A DNA stretch of 37,134 bases from Acidobacteriota bacterium (GTDB taxonomy: Bacteria; Acidobacteriota; Terriglobia; Acidiferrales; UBA7541). A model generated the notes under the pieces. It searched no databases and had not been told where the DNA came from. It saw nothing but the letters and a program-made list of their open reading frames with translations. Where the stretch lies: assembly GCA_003224525.1 (NCBI GenBank), contig QHZB01000190.1, forward strand, positions 1 to 37,134, in the 5' to 3' direction. A program made the translations under genes and the position numbers. Below are positions 15,583 through 23,265 of the stretch, piece by piece (position 1 is the stretch's first letter; every line of letters starts with the position of its first letter).

Positions 15583-17025
15583 ATGAACAAGACGGAAATA
15601 AGCGATGGCGCAATAGATGAGGTGGCTGCGCCAGTAGAAGTCGTCGAGCGCGAAGCGGGCCTGCAGCGCAAACTTACGCCCGGGCAACTGGCCATGATCG
15701 GACTGGGGAGCACGATCGGCACGGGTCTATTTTTGGGAAGCGCCATTTCCGTGAAACTTGCGGGGCCGGCGGTGATTCTAAGTTTTGCCGGTGCCGCGTG
15801 CATCGCGGTGACGATGATGCTGGCGCTTGCGGAGATGGCGGCGGCGCACCCGGCGGCAGGATCGTTTGGACTCTATGCGGAGATGTACCTGCATCCGTGG
15901 GCAGGATTCGCGATTCGGCTGACGTATTGGTTGTGCATGATGGTGGTGGTGGGCAGCGAAGTGGTAGCTGCGTCAATCTACTGCAAATATTGGTTTCAGG
16001 GGACTCCATCGTGGGTTTGGATTGGATTGTTCTCCGCGCTGATCCTCTACGTCAATTGCACCAGCGTCGGAAATCTTGGGACTTTTGAGTATTGGCTTTC
16101 GATGATCAAGGTAGTGACCATCGTTGCGTTTCTGACGCTGGGAACGGCGCTGTTGTGGGGCGTGGGATTTCCAAAAGTAGGCTTCGCAAACTACTCGGCT
16201 CACGGCGGTTTTCTTCCGAATGGATGGAAAGGTGTTGGGCTGGGGGTAGTTTTGGGTCTTTTCAGTTTTTTTGGAATCGAGGTTGTGGGAAGCACGGCAG
16301 GAGAAGCCGCTGATCCAAAAGCGGCGGTCCCGAAGGCGCTGCGCAGAACACTCATCGTGTTAGTGCTTTTTTACGTTGCTGGCCTTGCTCTCGTTGTTGG
16401 TATCGTGCCGTGGGCGCAGATCGGCCTCGGCGAAAGCCCGTTCGTACGCGTGTTTCAGACCGTGGGTATCCCCGCCGCGAGCCACATCATGAATTTCGTT
16501 GTTCTTACCGCGGCGCTTTCCAGCGCTGTCGCCAATTTGTATTTTGCGGCGCGGCTGGCTTTTTCTTTGTCGCGCGGCGGATATCTTCCCGCGGCGCTTG
16601 GACGGTTAAGCGGAAAGAACATGCCGGTGATTGCGGTGCTGGCTTCGGCGGGAGGAATGGCTGCGGCGCTCGTGTTGTCGGAGTATTTTAAGGACTCACT
16701 TTTCGTTTTCATGATCGGGCTGAGTTCGTTTGGAGCGCTGTTCGCGTGGCTGATGACGTTGCTCACGCACCTGGCTTTCCGCCGATTCCAGGAAAGAAAT
16801 GCACGGCCCTACTTGCGATTGGGGCCGCGCGGGCCGTGGTTGTCACTGGCGGGATTGGGAGGAGTGCTGGCCGTCTTGCTATCCACCTGGTGGGTTCCGG
16901 GATTTCGCATTACCCTGCAGGCCGGCGTGCCTTGGCTCGCACTCGTTACGACGGGCTACTGGATCTGGTCACGCGCCGACAGGAATTCCTCTGGTAGCAC
17001 TGAACAGACGGATAAACAGCCTTAG
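15583..17025 (+). CDS. APC-superfamily amino-acid permease
   Basis: The 480-residue protein is a polytopic transporter of the amino acid-polyamine-organocation superfamily (AAT type), expected to have 12 transmembrane helices. The first helix carries the substrate-binding signature IGLGSTIGTGLFLGS. Further family features are LALAEMAAAHPAAGSFGLYAE and LFSFFGIEVVGSTAGEAADPKAAVPKALR, close to those of GABA, proline or aromatic amino-acid permeases. The substrate cannot be told from sequence. It is a proton-coupled importer by family. The gene stands alone; no clear Shine-Dalgarno is visible before the ATG. Confidence 0.92.
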   Translation: MNKTEISDGAIDEVAAPVEVVEREAGLQRKLTPGQLAMIGLGSTIGTGLFLGSAISVKLAGPAVILSFAGAACIAVTMMLALAEMAAAHPAAGSFGLYAEMYLHPWAGFAIRLTYWLCMMVVVGSEVVAASIYCKYWFQGTPSWVWIGLFSALILYVNCTSVGNLGTFEYWLSMIKVVTIVAFLTLGTALLWGVGFPKVGFANYSAHGGFLPNGWKGVGLGVVLGLFSFFGIEVVGSTAGEAADPKAAVPKALRRTLIVLVLFYVAGLALVVGIVPWAQIGLGESPFVRVFQTVGIPAASHIMNFVVLTAALSSAVANLYFAARLAFSLSRGGYLPAALGRLSGKNMPVIAVLASAGGMAAALVLSEYFKDSLFVFMIGLSSFGALFAWLMTLLTHLAFRRFQERNARPYLRLGPRGPWLSLAGLGGVLAVLLSTWWVPGFRITLQAGVPWLALVTTGYWIWSRADRNSSGSTEQTDKQP

Positions 17026-17902
17026 CCCAAGTTTCCGGGTTATCGGCCCCTCGTGGCCCAGCAAGTGCAGAAAACATCAAGCCTGGTGCGGCTATGAAGC
17101 CTATCGGAAGCCCCGGCCGGCGTAGTTACTAACGCGCCTTCCAGTCGTTCAATCGGAAAATTTCGGCCAGGCGGCTGCTTATGGGTGTCGGCTCGGTGTA
17201 CGTGCTGGCCGCACGAAGGCGGCCCGCCTTCCCCGCAATCGGGGCATAGAGATTGATGACTTCGCAGATCGAGGACAGTTCCCGGCAGAGGGCCTCCAGA
17301 CTGAGCTCCAGACCGGCCCGGCGGGCTTCGCGGTGCAGCAGCCCGGCCAGGGTCAGGGCCATCACGCAGTACGGAGCATGAACGCGGATCTTCTGATCGG
17401 TCCAGTGATACAGGGGCTGCCAGCCGACGAGGTAGGGATTCTTCATGGTGCGGAAGGCGGCCTCCACATGATGCTGACTGCGGTAAGCCAGAATGATCTC
17501 CTCCGTGGTCCACTGGTGGTTATCGGTGAACAACCATACCCTCCGCCCAAAGCAAATCGACGACGGATGAACTGGCGGCGTTTACAAGGAGTCCACCGGC
17601 TCACACGTGGGTTCCTTGTTCAAATCAATACTTCCGATAACCGGTAGATGATGGCAAAGCCTGAGGCCGACAAGGACCCCCATCCTCAAGCGTGGACCGG
17701 AGCTCCTCTTCACATTTTTTTTGAGCGTCGGGGCAAAGGAAACTACGCCCGGGTAGGAAGGGATACGGCCTGAGAATCCTCCAGTTTATCGTAGAGTCCC
17801 TGACCCATCGCCAGTTCGACATATTCGCCCAAGACATATCGTTTGCTCACGGCCAACCTCTGGCCGCATTATACAAGCTAAATTGGTTTCTCGGCAGCTA
17901 GG
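17026..17902. other. 877-bp gap holding a transposase remnant
   Basis: Between the permease and the kynureninase-like gene the only recognisable coding sequence is a minus-strand transposase C-terminus (17129-17581). The flanks, 17026-17128 and 17582-17902, have no convincing gene. The 9-mer GGTTATCGG occurs at 17038-17046, inside the remnant at 17518-17526, and inverted at 17634-17642. The outer pair is arranged as inverted repeats and may mark the ends of the element. Confidence 0.6.
17129..17581 (-). pseudogene. Transposase C-terminal remnant, probably IS1634 family
   Basis: About 150 codons remain from the C-terminal part of a DDE transposase. The recognisable stretch runs from GRRVWLFTDNHQWTTEEII through YRSQHHVEAAFRTMKNPYL and HWTDQKIRVHAPYC to the stop. 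The FTDN and HVEAAFRTMK blocks (with the catalytic Glu of the DDE triad) resemble IS1634-family transposases. Upstream, the frame hits a stop at 17582-17584 and the N-terminal two thirds are missing, so the gene is dead. The family name is from memory of motif layout and should be read as probable. Confidence 0.72.
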
Positions 17903-19108
17903 GTGACGCAAGTGGGAGCCGATATAGATCCACTTCTGAAGTGGCGCGGGGAATTTCCGATCCTAGACCGCACTACTTACATGATCAGCAATTCGCTGGG
18001 CGCGATGCCTCGTGGCGTGTACGAGGGATTGCGCGGGTACGCGGATTCCTGGTCGGATCGCGGCGTTCGCGCATGGGAGGAGGGCTGGTGGGAAATGGCC
18101 GTAGGAGTAGGCGACCAGATCGCGCCGCTCATCGGAGCGGGCCCGGGCGAGATTTCACTCCACCAGAATGTGACGCTCACCCAGGCGGTGATTTCGTCTT
18201 GCTTTGACTTTCGCGGCCCGCGCAACAAAGTCGCCATGGTCGAACTGGAGTTTCCTTCGATTCAGTACTTCTACCACGAGCAACGCCGGCTCGGCGCCCG
18301 CGTCGAAGTCGTTGCGACTCCGGACCAAATTCGCATTGATCTGGACAAGCTGCTCGCGGCTATCGATGAAACCACGCTGCTTGTGCCGATTTCGCAGGTT
18401 CTTTTCCGAAGTGCCTCGATCGTTGACGCGCCTGCCATTATTGAGCGGGCCCACCGCGTCGGCGCGCACGTGATTCTCGATGTTTTTCAGGCTGCGGGAT
18501 CAATCCCCATCGACGTGCGCGGCCTGGGTGTTGATTTTGCGGTAGGCGGAGTCCTCAAGTGGTTGTGTGGCGGACCGGGTGTCGCTTATCTCTACGTCCG
18601 CGAAGATTTGCGCACCAAGCTGCGCCCTGCGCTCACGGGGTGGATCGCGCACCGCCGCCCATTTGCTTTCGAAACCGGGGCCATCGAACCTCGCGACGAC
18701 TCCTTCCGCTATCTGAACGGTACTCCACAGATTCCCGCACTCTACGCGTGCCAGCCCGGACTGGACATCGTCAACAAAGCCGGCATCGGGGCCATCCGCG
18801 ACAAATCCATGCGCATGACCTTGCGCCTCATCGAAGGCGCTCGTTCTCGCGGCTGGCGCGTGAACACACCAGAGAATCCTGCGGAACGCGCGGGGACGGT
18901 CTCGGTCGAATGCCCGCATGCCTACGAGGTTTCCCGGGAACTCCTCGCCCGGGACATCATCGTCGACTACCGTCCCAAAGCCGGTGTGCGAGTCTCGCCA
19001 CACTTCTACAATCGCGAGGATGAATGCGACTTTACCCTCGCGCAAATGGACGAGATCCTGAAAACAGGCGCGTGGAAAAAACATGTGGCGGCGGTTACGC
19101 ATGCTTGA
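17903..19108 (+). CDS. Kynureninase-like PLP enzyme (aminotransferase class V fold)
   Basis: The 401-residue protein has the fold-type I, class V layout: NSLGAMPRGV near residue 31 (compare the GNSLG motif of kynureninase), the cofactor-binding Asp193 in VILDVFQAAG, the Schiff-base Lys219 in GGVLKWLCGGPGVAYLYV, and a C-terminal HFYNREDECDF segment as in kynureninases. Kynureninase cleaves kynurenine to anthranilate and alanine. No other tryptophan-degradation gene is nearby, and related class V enzymes (cysteine desulfurase, isopenicillin-N epimerase types) cannot be excluded. The start is a GTG with a weak ribosome-binding site. It overlaps the pcm start by a few bases. Confidence 0.78.
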   Translation: MTQVGADIDPLLKWRGEFPILDRTTYMISNSLGAMPRGVYEGLRGYADSWSDRGVRAWEEGWWEMAVGVGDQIAPLIGAGPGEISLHQNVTLTQAVISSCFDFRGPRNKVAMVELEFPSIQYFYHEQRRLGARVEVVATPDQIRIDLDKLLAAIDETTLLVPISQVLFRSASIVDAPAIIERAHRVGAHVILDVFQAAGSIPIDVRGLGVDFAVGGVLKWLCGGPGVAYLYVREDLRTKLRPALTGWIAHRRPFAFETGAIEPRDDSFRYLNGTPQIPALYACQPGLDIVNKAGIGAIRDKSMRMTLRLIEGARSRGWRVNTPENPAERAGTVSVECPHAYEVSRELLARDIIVDYRPKAGVRVSPHFYNREDECDFTLAQMDEILKTGAWKKHVAAVTHA

Positions 19109-19760
19109 GAACAAAGATTACGCACCACAGTGTGCGGAAATGATTGAAAAGCAGTTGCGCCGTCGCGGCATTAGCGATGAGGCCGTTCTTGCGGCGATGA
19201 CGGCAGTGCCGCGGCACGAATTTGTGCCTGGAGAGCTTCGCTCGCGCGCTTATGAGGACGTGCCGTTGCCCATCGGCGGGGGTCAAACCATTTCGCAACC
19301 CTACATGGTAGCCGCCATGACCGCAGCGTTGCATTTGCAGCCAGGCGACCGGGTTCTGGAAATTGGCACGGGCTGTGGCTATCAGGCTGCCGTGCTGTCA
19401 CGTTTGGCCAAGGGAGTTTTCAGCATCGAGCGGCGGCCGGAGCTTGCTTCCGCTGCTTCCGCCACGCTTGCTCGGCTCGGCTACCCCAACGCGCATGTTC
19501 ACTGCGGCGACGGCACGCTCGGCCTGCCGGACCTCGCTCCGTTCGACGCCATCCTTGTTGCCGCTGCCGCTCCTGCGGTTCCGAAGCCGCTCCTTGCTCA
19601 GCTTGCCGATGGCGGCCGCATGATTGTCCCTGTGGGGGACGCGGAACATCAGGAATTGCGGCTCATCGAAAAGCACGGTGATGCATTCTCCACAAAGATG
19701 CTGGAAGGATGCCGATTTGTGCCCCTCGTCGGCTACCACGGCTGGCAGGAACCATCGTAA
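19101..19760 (+). CDS. pcm: Protein-L-isoaspartate O-methyltransferase
   Basis: The 219-residue SAM-dependent enzyme methylates L-isoaspartyl residues in aged proteins and so starts their repair. Family features are GGGQTISQPYMVAAMTAAL, the SAM-binding VLEIGTGCGYQAAVLSRLA, and the C-terminal MIVPVG...FVPLVGYHGW. The ATG at 19101 overlaps the end of the kynureninase-like gene; an ATG six codons upstream (19083) is an alternative. It ends 2 bp before the glycosyltransferase start, which suggests one transcript of three genes. Confidence 0.94.
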   Translation: MLENKDYAPQCAEMIEKQLRRRGISDEAVLAAMTAVPRHEFVPGELRSRAYEDVPLPIGGGQTISQPYMVAAMTAALHLQPGDRVLEIGTGCGYQAAVLSRLAKGVFSIERRPELASAASATLARLGYPNAHVHCGDGTLGLPDLAPFDAILVAAAAPAVPKPLLAQLADGGRMIVPVGDAEHQELRLIEKHGDAFSTKMLEGCRFVPLVGYHGWQEPS

Positions 19761-19762
19761 CG

Positions 19763-20503
19763 ATGAGCTCCACGGTTCCCGATCTCTCCATTATCATTCC
19801 CTCTTACAATGAGGAATCGCGCCTTCCGGCTACGCTGGAGCGGATTGCGGCATACCTTTCGACCTATGGGCGCGAAGCGGAAATCCTGGTCGTGGACGAT
19901 GGCTCGAAGGATGGCACAGCCGCGGTGGCGGAATATTTTCGCATCAAGATTCCCACGCTGCGCGTGGTTTCGAATGGCGTCAATCGAGGCAAAGGCTACA
20001 GCGTACGCCATGGTATGCAGGAAGCGCACGGCCGCATCGCACTTTTCACGGACGCGGATCTATCCGCGCCGATTGAGGAAGCCGGCAAACTCATCGACGC
20101 TCTGGACACCTATGACGTGGCGATTGGCTCCCGGGCGATGGACCGCAGCCTGATCAGCGTGCATGAGTCTCCTTTCCGCGAGTTCGCCGGAATCATTTTC
20201 AATAAGATTGTGCGAAGCATCTTGTGGCTGCCGTTTGTCGATACCCAGTGCGGTTTCAAAGCGTTCCGGCGCGAACGCTGCGGCATCATCTTTGAGCAAC
20301 AGACGATTGAGCGATTCGGGTTCGACCCGGAATTGCTGTTCCTGGCGCGGCGTCATGAATTACGAGCGGTTGAAATTCCCGTGCGCTGGGGGCATTCGCC
20401 GGCCACGAAAGTGAGCATGCTGCACGACAGCATTCAGATGTTTATTGACGTATTCACGATCCGGTGGAATTCGCTGCGGGGACGATACCCGCGGAAAGCC
20501 TGA
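19763..20503 (+). CDS. Family 2 glycosyltransferase, dolichyl-phosphate glucosyltransferase-like
   Basis: The 246-residue protein has a GT-A fold: LSIIIPSYNEESRLPATLER at the N-terminus, EILVVDDGSKDGT, the NRGKGYSVRHGM segment typical of Alg5/DPG-synthase-type enzymes, the DxD motif in LFTDADLSAP, and TQCGFKAFRRE with ERFGFDPELLFLARR. Such enzymes transfer glucose or another sugar from a nucleotide sugar to polyprenyl phosphate at the membrane. No C-terminal transmembrane helices are visible, unlike many bacterial relatives. It begins 2 bp after the pcm stop. An UppS-like prenyl synthase lies about 1.2 kb downstream, so a polyprenyl-phosphate link is possible but not shown. Confidence 0.9.
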   Translation: MSSTVPDLSIIIPSYNEESRLPATLERIAAYLSTYGREAEILVVDDGSKDGTAAVAEYFRIKIPTLRVVSNGVNRGKGYSVRHGMQEAHGRIALFTDADLSAPIEEAGKLIDALDTYDVAIGSRAMDRSLISVHESPFREFAGIIFNKIVRSILWLPFVDTQCGFKAFRRERCGIIFEQQTIERFGFDPELLFLARRHELRAVEIPVRWGHSPATKVSMLHDSIQMFIDVFTIRWNSLRGRYPRKA

Positions 20504-20514
20504 ATCGTGCGTTC

Positions 20515-20533
20515 TACTTTACAGTATAAAGTA
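20515..20533. promoter_or_regulatory. 19-bp inverted repeat, candidate operator 1
   Basis: TACTTTA (20515-20521) and TAAAGTA (20527-20533) form perfect 7-bp arms around a 5-bp centre. The site lies directly upstream of a TTGACA -35 box and about 40 bp before the membrane-protein gene whose neighbour encodes a winged-helix regulator. It shares length and 12 of 19 positions with a second site at 21612-21630, which supports a common protein binding both. Confidence 0.65.
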
Positions 20534-20534
20534 C

Positions 20535-20563
20535 TTGACAAACCTGATTCCATGCGGTAGATT
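20535..20563 (+). promoter_or_regulatory. Sigma70-type promoter for the membrane protein/regulator pair
   Basis: TTGACA at 20535-20540 is a perfect -35 box. After 17 bp comes TAGATT (20558-20563), a 4/6 match to TATAAT. The ATG at 20571 would leave a very short or no leader. The inverted repeat at 20515-20533 abuts the -35 element. Confidence 0.55.
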
Positions 20564-20570
20564 TTTTCCT

Positions 20571-21185
20571 ATGGCGACCACTGGTCCGCTTCGCTCTCCG
20601 CAACGCCTGCCCATCCCCATCGACGCTCGCGCCGCCGATCATCTCCGCTACATCCGCGAAACGATGGAGAGCGCCGCCGAATTTACAGCTCTGCCCGGCT
20701 GGGGCGGCGTGGCTATGGGGGTCACGGCGCTGGTGGCCGCGTTTGCGGCCTCGCGGCAGACCGCCGCTCGCGCCTGGCTGGCCGTCTGGCTGATCGAAGC
20801 CTTCGTGGCCGTGGCCATTGCCGCGCCTGCTGCGGCCACAAAAGCACACCGCGCCAACTCCGCGCTTTTCTCCGGGCCCGGCCGCAAATTCCTTCTTAGT
20901 TTTGCGCCGCCGATTGTCGTCGGCGGCCTGTTGACCTTCGCTCTCTATCACGCCGGCATCCTTGCCGCGCTGCCGGGTGTTTGGCTTTTGTTGTATGGGA
21001 CCGCCATTGTTACGGGTGGGGCGTTCTCCGTACGCGTTGTGCCGGTGATGGGTTTGTGCTTGATGTTGCTCGGCGGTGCTGCACTTTTCGCGCCGGCAAT
21101 TTGGGGAGATGCATTCATGGGTGCGGGCTTTGGGGTCGTGCAGATCGGCTTCGGCTGGTGGATCGCCCGGCATTATGGAGGCTAG
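20571..21185 (+). CDS. Membrane protein of unknown function
   Basis: The 204-residue protein has a soluble N-terminal stretch (IDARAADHLRYIRETMESA) followed by about six hydrophobic segments, including GVTALVAAFAAS, WLIEAFVAVAIAAPA, APPIVVGGLLTFALY, ALPGVWLLLYGTAIV, MGLCLMLLGGAALFAPA and GAGFGVVQIGFGWWIA. I do not recognise a named family, though I associate such proteins paired with small winged-helix regulators with Acidobacteriota. The regulator gene begins 11 bp after its stop, so the two are cotranscribed. The frame extends upstream to 20445, but ATG 20571 follows the promoter and gives a normal N-terminus. A sensing or stress role is conjecture. Confidence 0.75.
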   Translation: MATTGPLRSPQRLPIPIDARAADHLRYIRETMESAAEFTALPGWGGVAMGVTALVAAFAASRQTAARAWLAVWLIEAFVAVAIAAPAAATKAHRANSALFSGPGRKFLLSFAPPIVVGGLLTFALYHAGILAALPGVWLLLYGTAIVTGGAFSVRVVPVMGLCLMLLGGAALFAPAIWGDAFMGAGFGVVQIGFGWWIARHYGG

Positions 21186-21196
21186 CGGGAAATCAG

Positions 21197-21589
21197 ATGG
21201 CTAAGTCGTCTACAGCGCATCAAGAACGTCTGCAGCGGTCACGCGAGCGGGGCACCTCCTTGGAAGCCATCCGCAATCCGGCGCGGGAAACCGCCCCGGC
21301 GGATCTGGACCGGCTGATTCACGAACGCATCCGCCTGGGTATCGTCAGCGCGCTGGCGGTTAACCGCTCGCTGACTTTCAACGAGCTCAAAGCGCTGCTG
21401 AAAACCACCGACGGCAACCTGAGCGTTCACGCTCGCAAGCTGGAAGAAGCCGATTACATCGTGTGCACGAAATCTTTCGACGGGCGCTTGCCGAAGACGG
21501 AATATCGCCTGACGGCGGCGGGGCGTCGGGCACTGGAGCGCTACTTGAATCATATGGAAGCGCTGATCCGCGCGACGCGCGAAGGCTGA
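21197..21589 (+). CDS. Small winged-helix transcriptional regulator
   Basis: The 130-residue protein has a basic N-terminal extension (about 40 residues) and a winged helix-turn-helix domain of the MarR/PadR-like 'winged helix DNA-binding' type. Helices run from HERIRLGIVSALAVNRSLTF through NELKALLKTTDGNLSVHARKLEEADYI, the wing from CTKSFDGRLPKTEYRLT, and a last dimerisation helix RRALERYLNHMEALI. It has no ligand domain. Cotranscribed with the membrane protein, it is the natural candidate to bind the 19-bp inverted repeats at 20515 and 21612. The ATG at 21197 follows GCGGGAAATCAG; the longer frame from 20981 overlaps the membrane protein and is rejected. Confidence 0.88.
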   Translation: MAKSSTAHQERLQRSRERGTSLEAIRNPARETAPADLDRLIHERIRLGIVSALAVNRSLTFNELKALLKTTDGNLSVHARKLEEADYIVCTKSFDGRLPKTEYRLTAAGRRALERYLNHMEALIRATREG

Positions 21590-21611
21590 ACGGCAAAAAT
21601 TTTTGTCTTGT

Positions 21612-21630
21612 CACTTTGTATTGCAGAGTA
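21612..21630. promoter_or_regulatory. 19-bp imperfect inverted repeat, candidate operator 2
   Basis: ACTTTG (21613-21618) and CAGAGT (21624-21629) are inverted repeats with one mismatch around TATTG, within a 19-bp window beginning C and ending A. It aligns without gaps to the operator candidate at 20515-20533 (12 of 19 identical, both with ACTTT...AGTA edges). It lies between the regulator stop and the UppS-like start, 34 bp upstream of the latter, and would place that gene under the same regulator. Confidence 0.58.
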
Positions 21631-21664
21631 GTTTACGAAGCTTCCTCCGCGGCGGAGAAAGAAC

Positions 21665-22423
21665 ATGCTCATGCATCATCTAACGGTACCGCCGATTCCC
21701 ACGGCGCCGCCGGCCATTGCCCAGGCTCCGCGGCTCCACGTAGCGATCATCTCGGACGGCAATGGCCGCTGGGCGACTTCGCGGGGCTTGCCGCGCTCCG
21801 CCGGTCATCGCGCCGGAGCCGAAGCAGCTCGTCGAGTCATCGAAGCCGCGCCCCGCTTCGGCATTCGTACACTGACTCTTTTCGCGCTTTCCTCCGCGAA
21901 TTGGAAGCGTCCGGCTGCCGAGATCCAGGCGATCATGCGGCTGCTTCATGAATACCTTCTTACAGAAACGACGCAGTGCATCACCGAAGGAGTGCGGCTC
22001 AGCATCATCGGGCGCCGGGATCGCTTGCCCGACACGCTCCGCCAGACCATCGTGGATTCGGAAGCCGCCACGGCAAAGGGCGCGCGTCTGCACCTTCGGC
22101 TCGCGGTGGATTATTCCGCCCGCGAAGCCATTTATCACGCGGCCTGCCGCTTTTACAAAGTCACGGAGCTTTCGCCCGAATCGTTCAGTAATGTCCTCGC
22201 CGAAGTACACCGCGGCGGCTCAACGGAAGTTGACTTGCTGATTCGTACCGGCGGCGAGCAACGGCTTTCCGATTTTCTGTTGTGGGAATGCGCTTTCGCG
22301 GAATTCGTGTTTCTGCAAAAAAGATGGCCGGAGTTTACCGCCGCCGATCTGGATGCGGCCGTGAAGGAATTCAGCAGACGGGAACGCACTCGCGGTGCAC
22401 TGCCGGATGCCATCGCCGAGTAA
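21665..22423 (+). CDS. UppS-like cis-prenyltransferase
   Basis: The 252-residue protein belongs to the undecaprenyl-diphosphate synthase family, which elongates farnesyl diphosphate with isopentenyl units in cis. Catalytic Asp and diphosphate-binding residues are present in HVAIISDGNGRWATSRGLP and GHRAGAEAARRVI. The second block reads TLFALSSANWKRP where most enzymes have SENW, so the Glu is replaced by Ala. The C-terminal RTGGEQRLSDFLLWECAFAEF and WPEF are conserved. The altered motif and a Pro-rich N-terminal extension (about 20 residues) suggest a paralogue with different chain length, but that is inference. The ATG has GGAG 9 nt upstream. Confidence 0.88.
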   Translation: MLMHHLTVPPIPTAPPAIAQAPRLHVAIISDGNGRWATSRGLPRSAGHRAGAEAARRVIEAAPRFGIRTLTLFALSSANWKRPAAEIQAIMRLLHEYLLTETTQCITEGVRLSIIGRRDRLPDTLRQTIVDSEAATAKGARLHLRLAVDYSAREAIYHAACRFYKVTELSPESFSNVLAEVHRGGSTEVDLLIRTGGEQRLSDFLLWECAFAEFVFLQKRWPEFTAADLDAAVKEFSRRERTRGALPDAIAE

Positions 22424-22453
22424 TTTGAATTAAGTCAGGGAAGAGAACAAATC

Positions 22454-23170
22454 ATGCCGGAATTTGTGCCGCACTATGCCCCGGTGGTCGTGTTCCTATT
22501 CCTTGGCACCGTTTTGTTGATGGCGGCCAGTTTTTCGTACTGTTCTACGACGCCGCCCGCCGCTCTTCGTTCTTCGCAAGGCTTGGTGCGGGCGCAGCAC
22601 TTGCGATTGCCGCTGGATATTTCATCCTTCTGAGCGGCGTTTCGTTCGCGAGCAGCGAAGAGGTTTTACCTCCCGGCGGCTGGAAATATTTCTGCGAAAT
22701 CGATTGCCACCTTGCTTATTCTCCTTGGCGTGCAAACAGCCGCGGCGCTGGGCCCGGAGATGCAACAGGTTTCCGCACACGGTGAATTTGTCGTTGCTCG
22801 AGTAAGGACCTGGTTTGACGAGCGCACCATCTCCGCCCATCGCGGGAATGGGCCGCTGACGCCCAACGGCCGCAAGCTCGTACTTGTCGATGGCGATGGG
22901 CGAAGCTTCGGACCATCGCCGGAGGGTCAGGCAGCCATTGCCCGTTTTATTGGCTTCTCCACCCCGCTCACTACGCCGCTCCGACCCGGCGAGTCCTACA
23001 CGACGGATTTCGTCTTCGAGTGTCCCCAGGGATGCTCGCGGGCTCCGGCTCTCAATCACCGAGACGACCCTGAAACCCGGCTGGTCATCGGGCACGAAAA
23101 CAGCCTCTTCCACAAGAAGATTTACTTTGGGGTTGATTCCGCAGCATCACTGACGAAGTCTGCTCGATAA
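22454..23170 (+). pseudogene. Membrane-anchored protein gene split by two frameshifts
   Basis: Three consecutive frames read as one protein. Frame A, from ATG 22454, encodes MPEFVPHYAPVVVFLFLGTV..LLMAAS (a membrane anchor) and would stop at 22633. Frame B takes over near 22528 with QFFVLFYDAARRSSFF, a second hydrophobic segment and KYFCEIDCHLAYS, stopping at 22783. Frame C takes over near 22720 with LGVQTAAALGPEMQ and RGNGPLTPNGRKLVLVDGDG and stops at 23170. The combined product would be about 235 residues. The family's function is unknown to me. The T5 run at 22531 marks the first shift. Either the gene is decaying or the assembly has two indel errors; the coding-like texture in all three parts leaves both open. 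Confidence 0.75.
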
Positions 23171-23221
23171 ACTGCTCAGAATAAGCAGGTTGTCGGTGCG
23201 CCCCGCACCTCTTCCTACCCC

Positions 23222-23248
23222 TGACATTTCACCCTGCGTCGTCGTCTA
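23222..23248 (+). promoter_or_regulatory. ECF-type promoter candidate upstream of the sigma gene
   Basis: TGACATTT at 23222-23229 and CGTCTA at 23243-23248 resemble the -35/-10 pair of many extracytoplasmic-function promoters (a -10 with CGTC). The spacer between TGACAT and CGTCTA is 15 bp. Its place just before an ECF sigma gene suggests autoregulation. The predicted transcription start would fall close to the Shine-Dalgarno of the ATG at 23266. Confidence 0.5.
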
Positions 23249-23265
23249 TACGCTAGGAGCCAGGA

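Noticed and set aside
17040-17513. 157-codon minus-strand frame in the IS remnant
   Set aside because: It is a shifted reading of the same DNA as the transposase remnant, which has the recognisable motifs.
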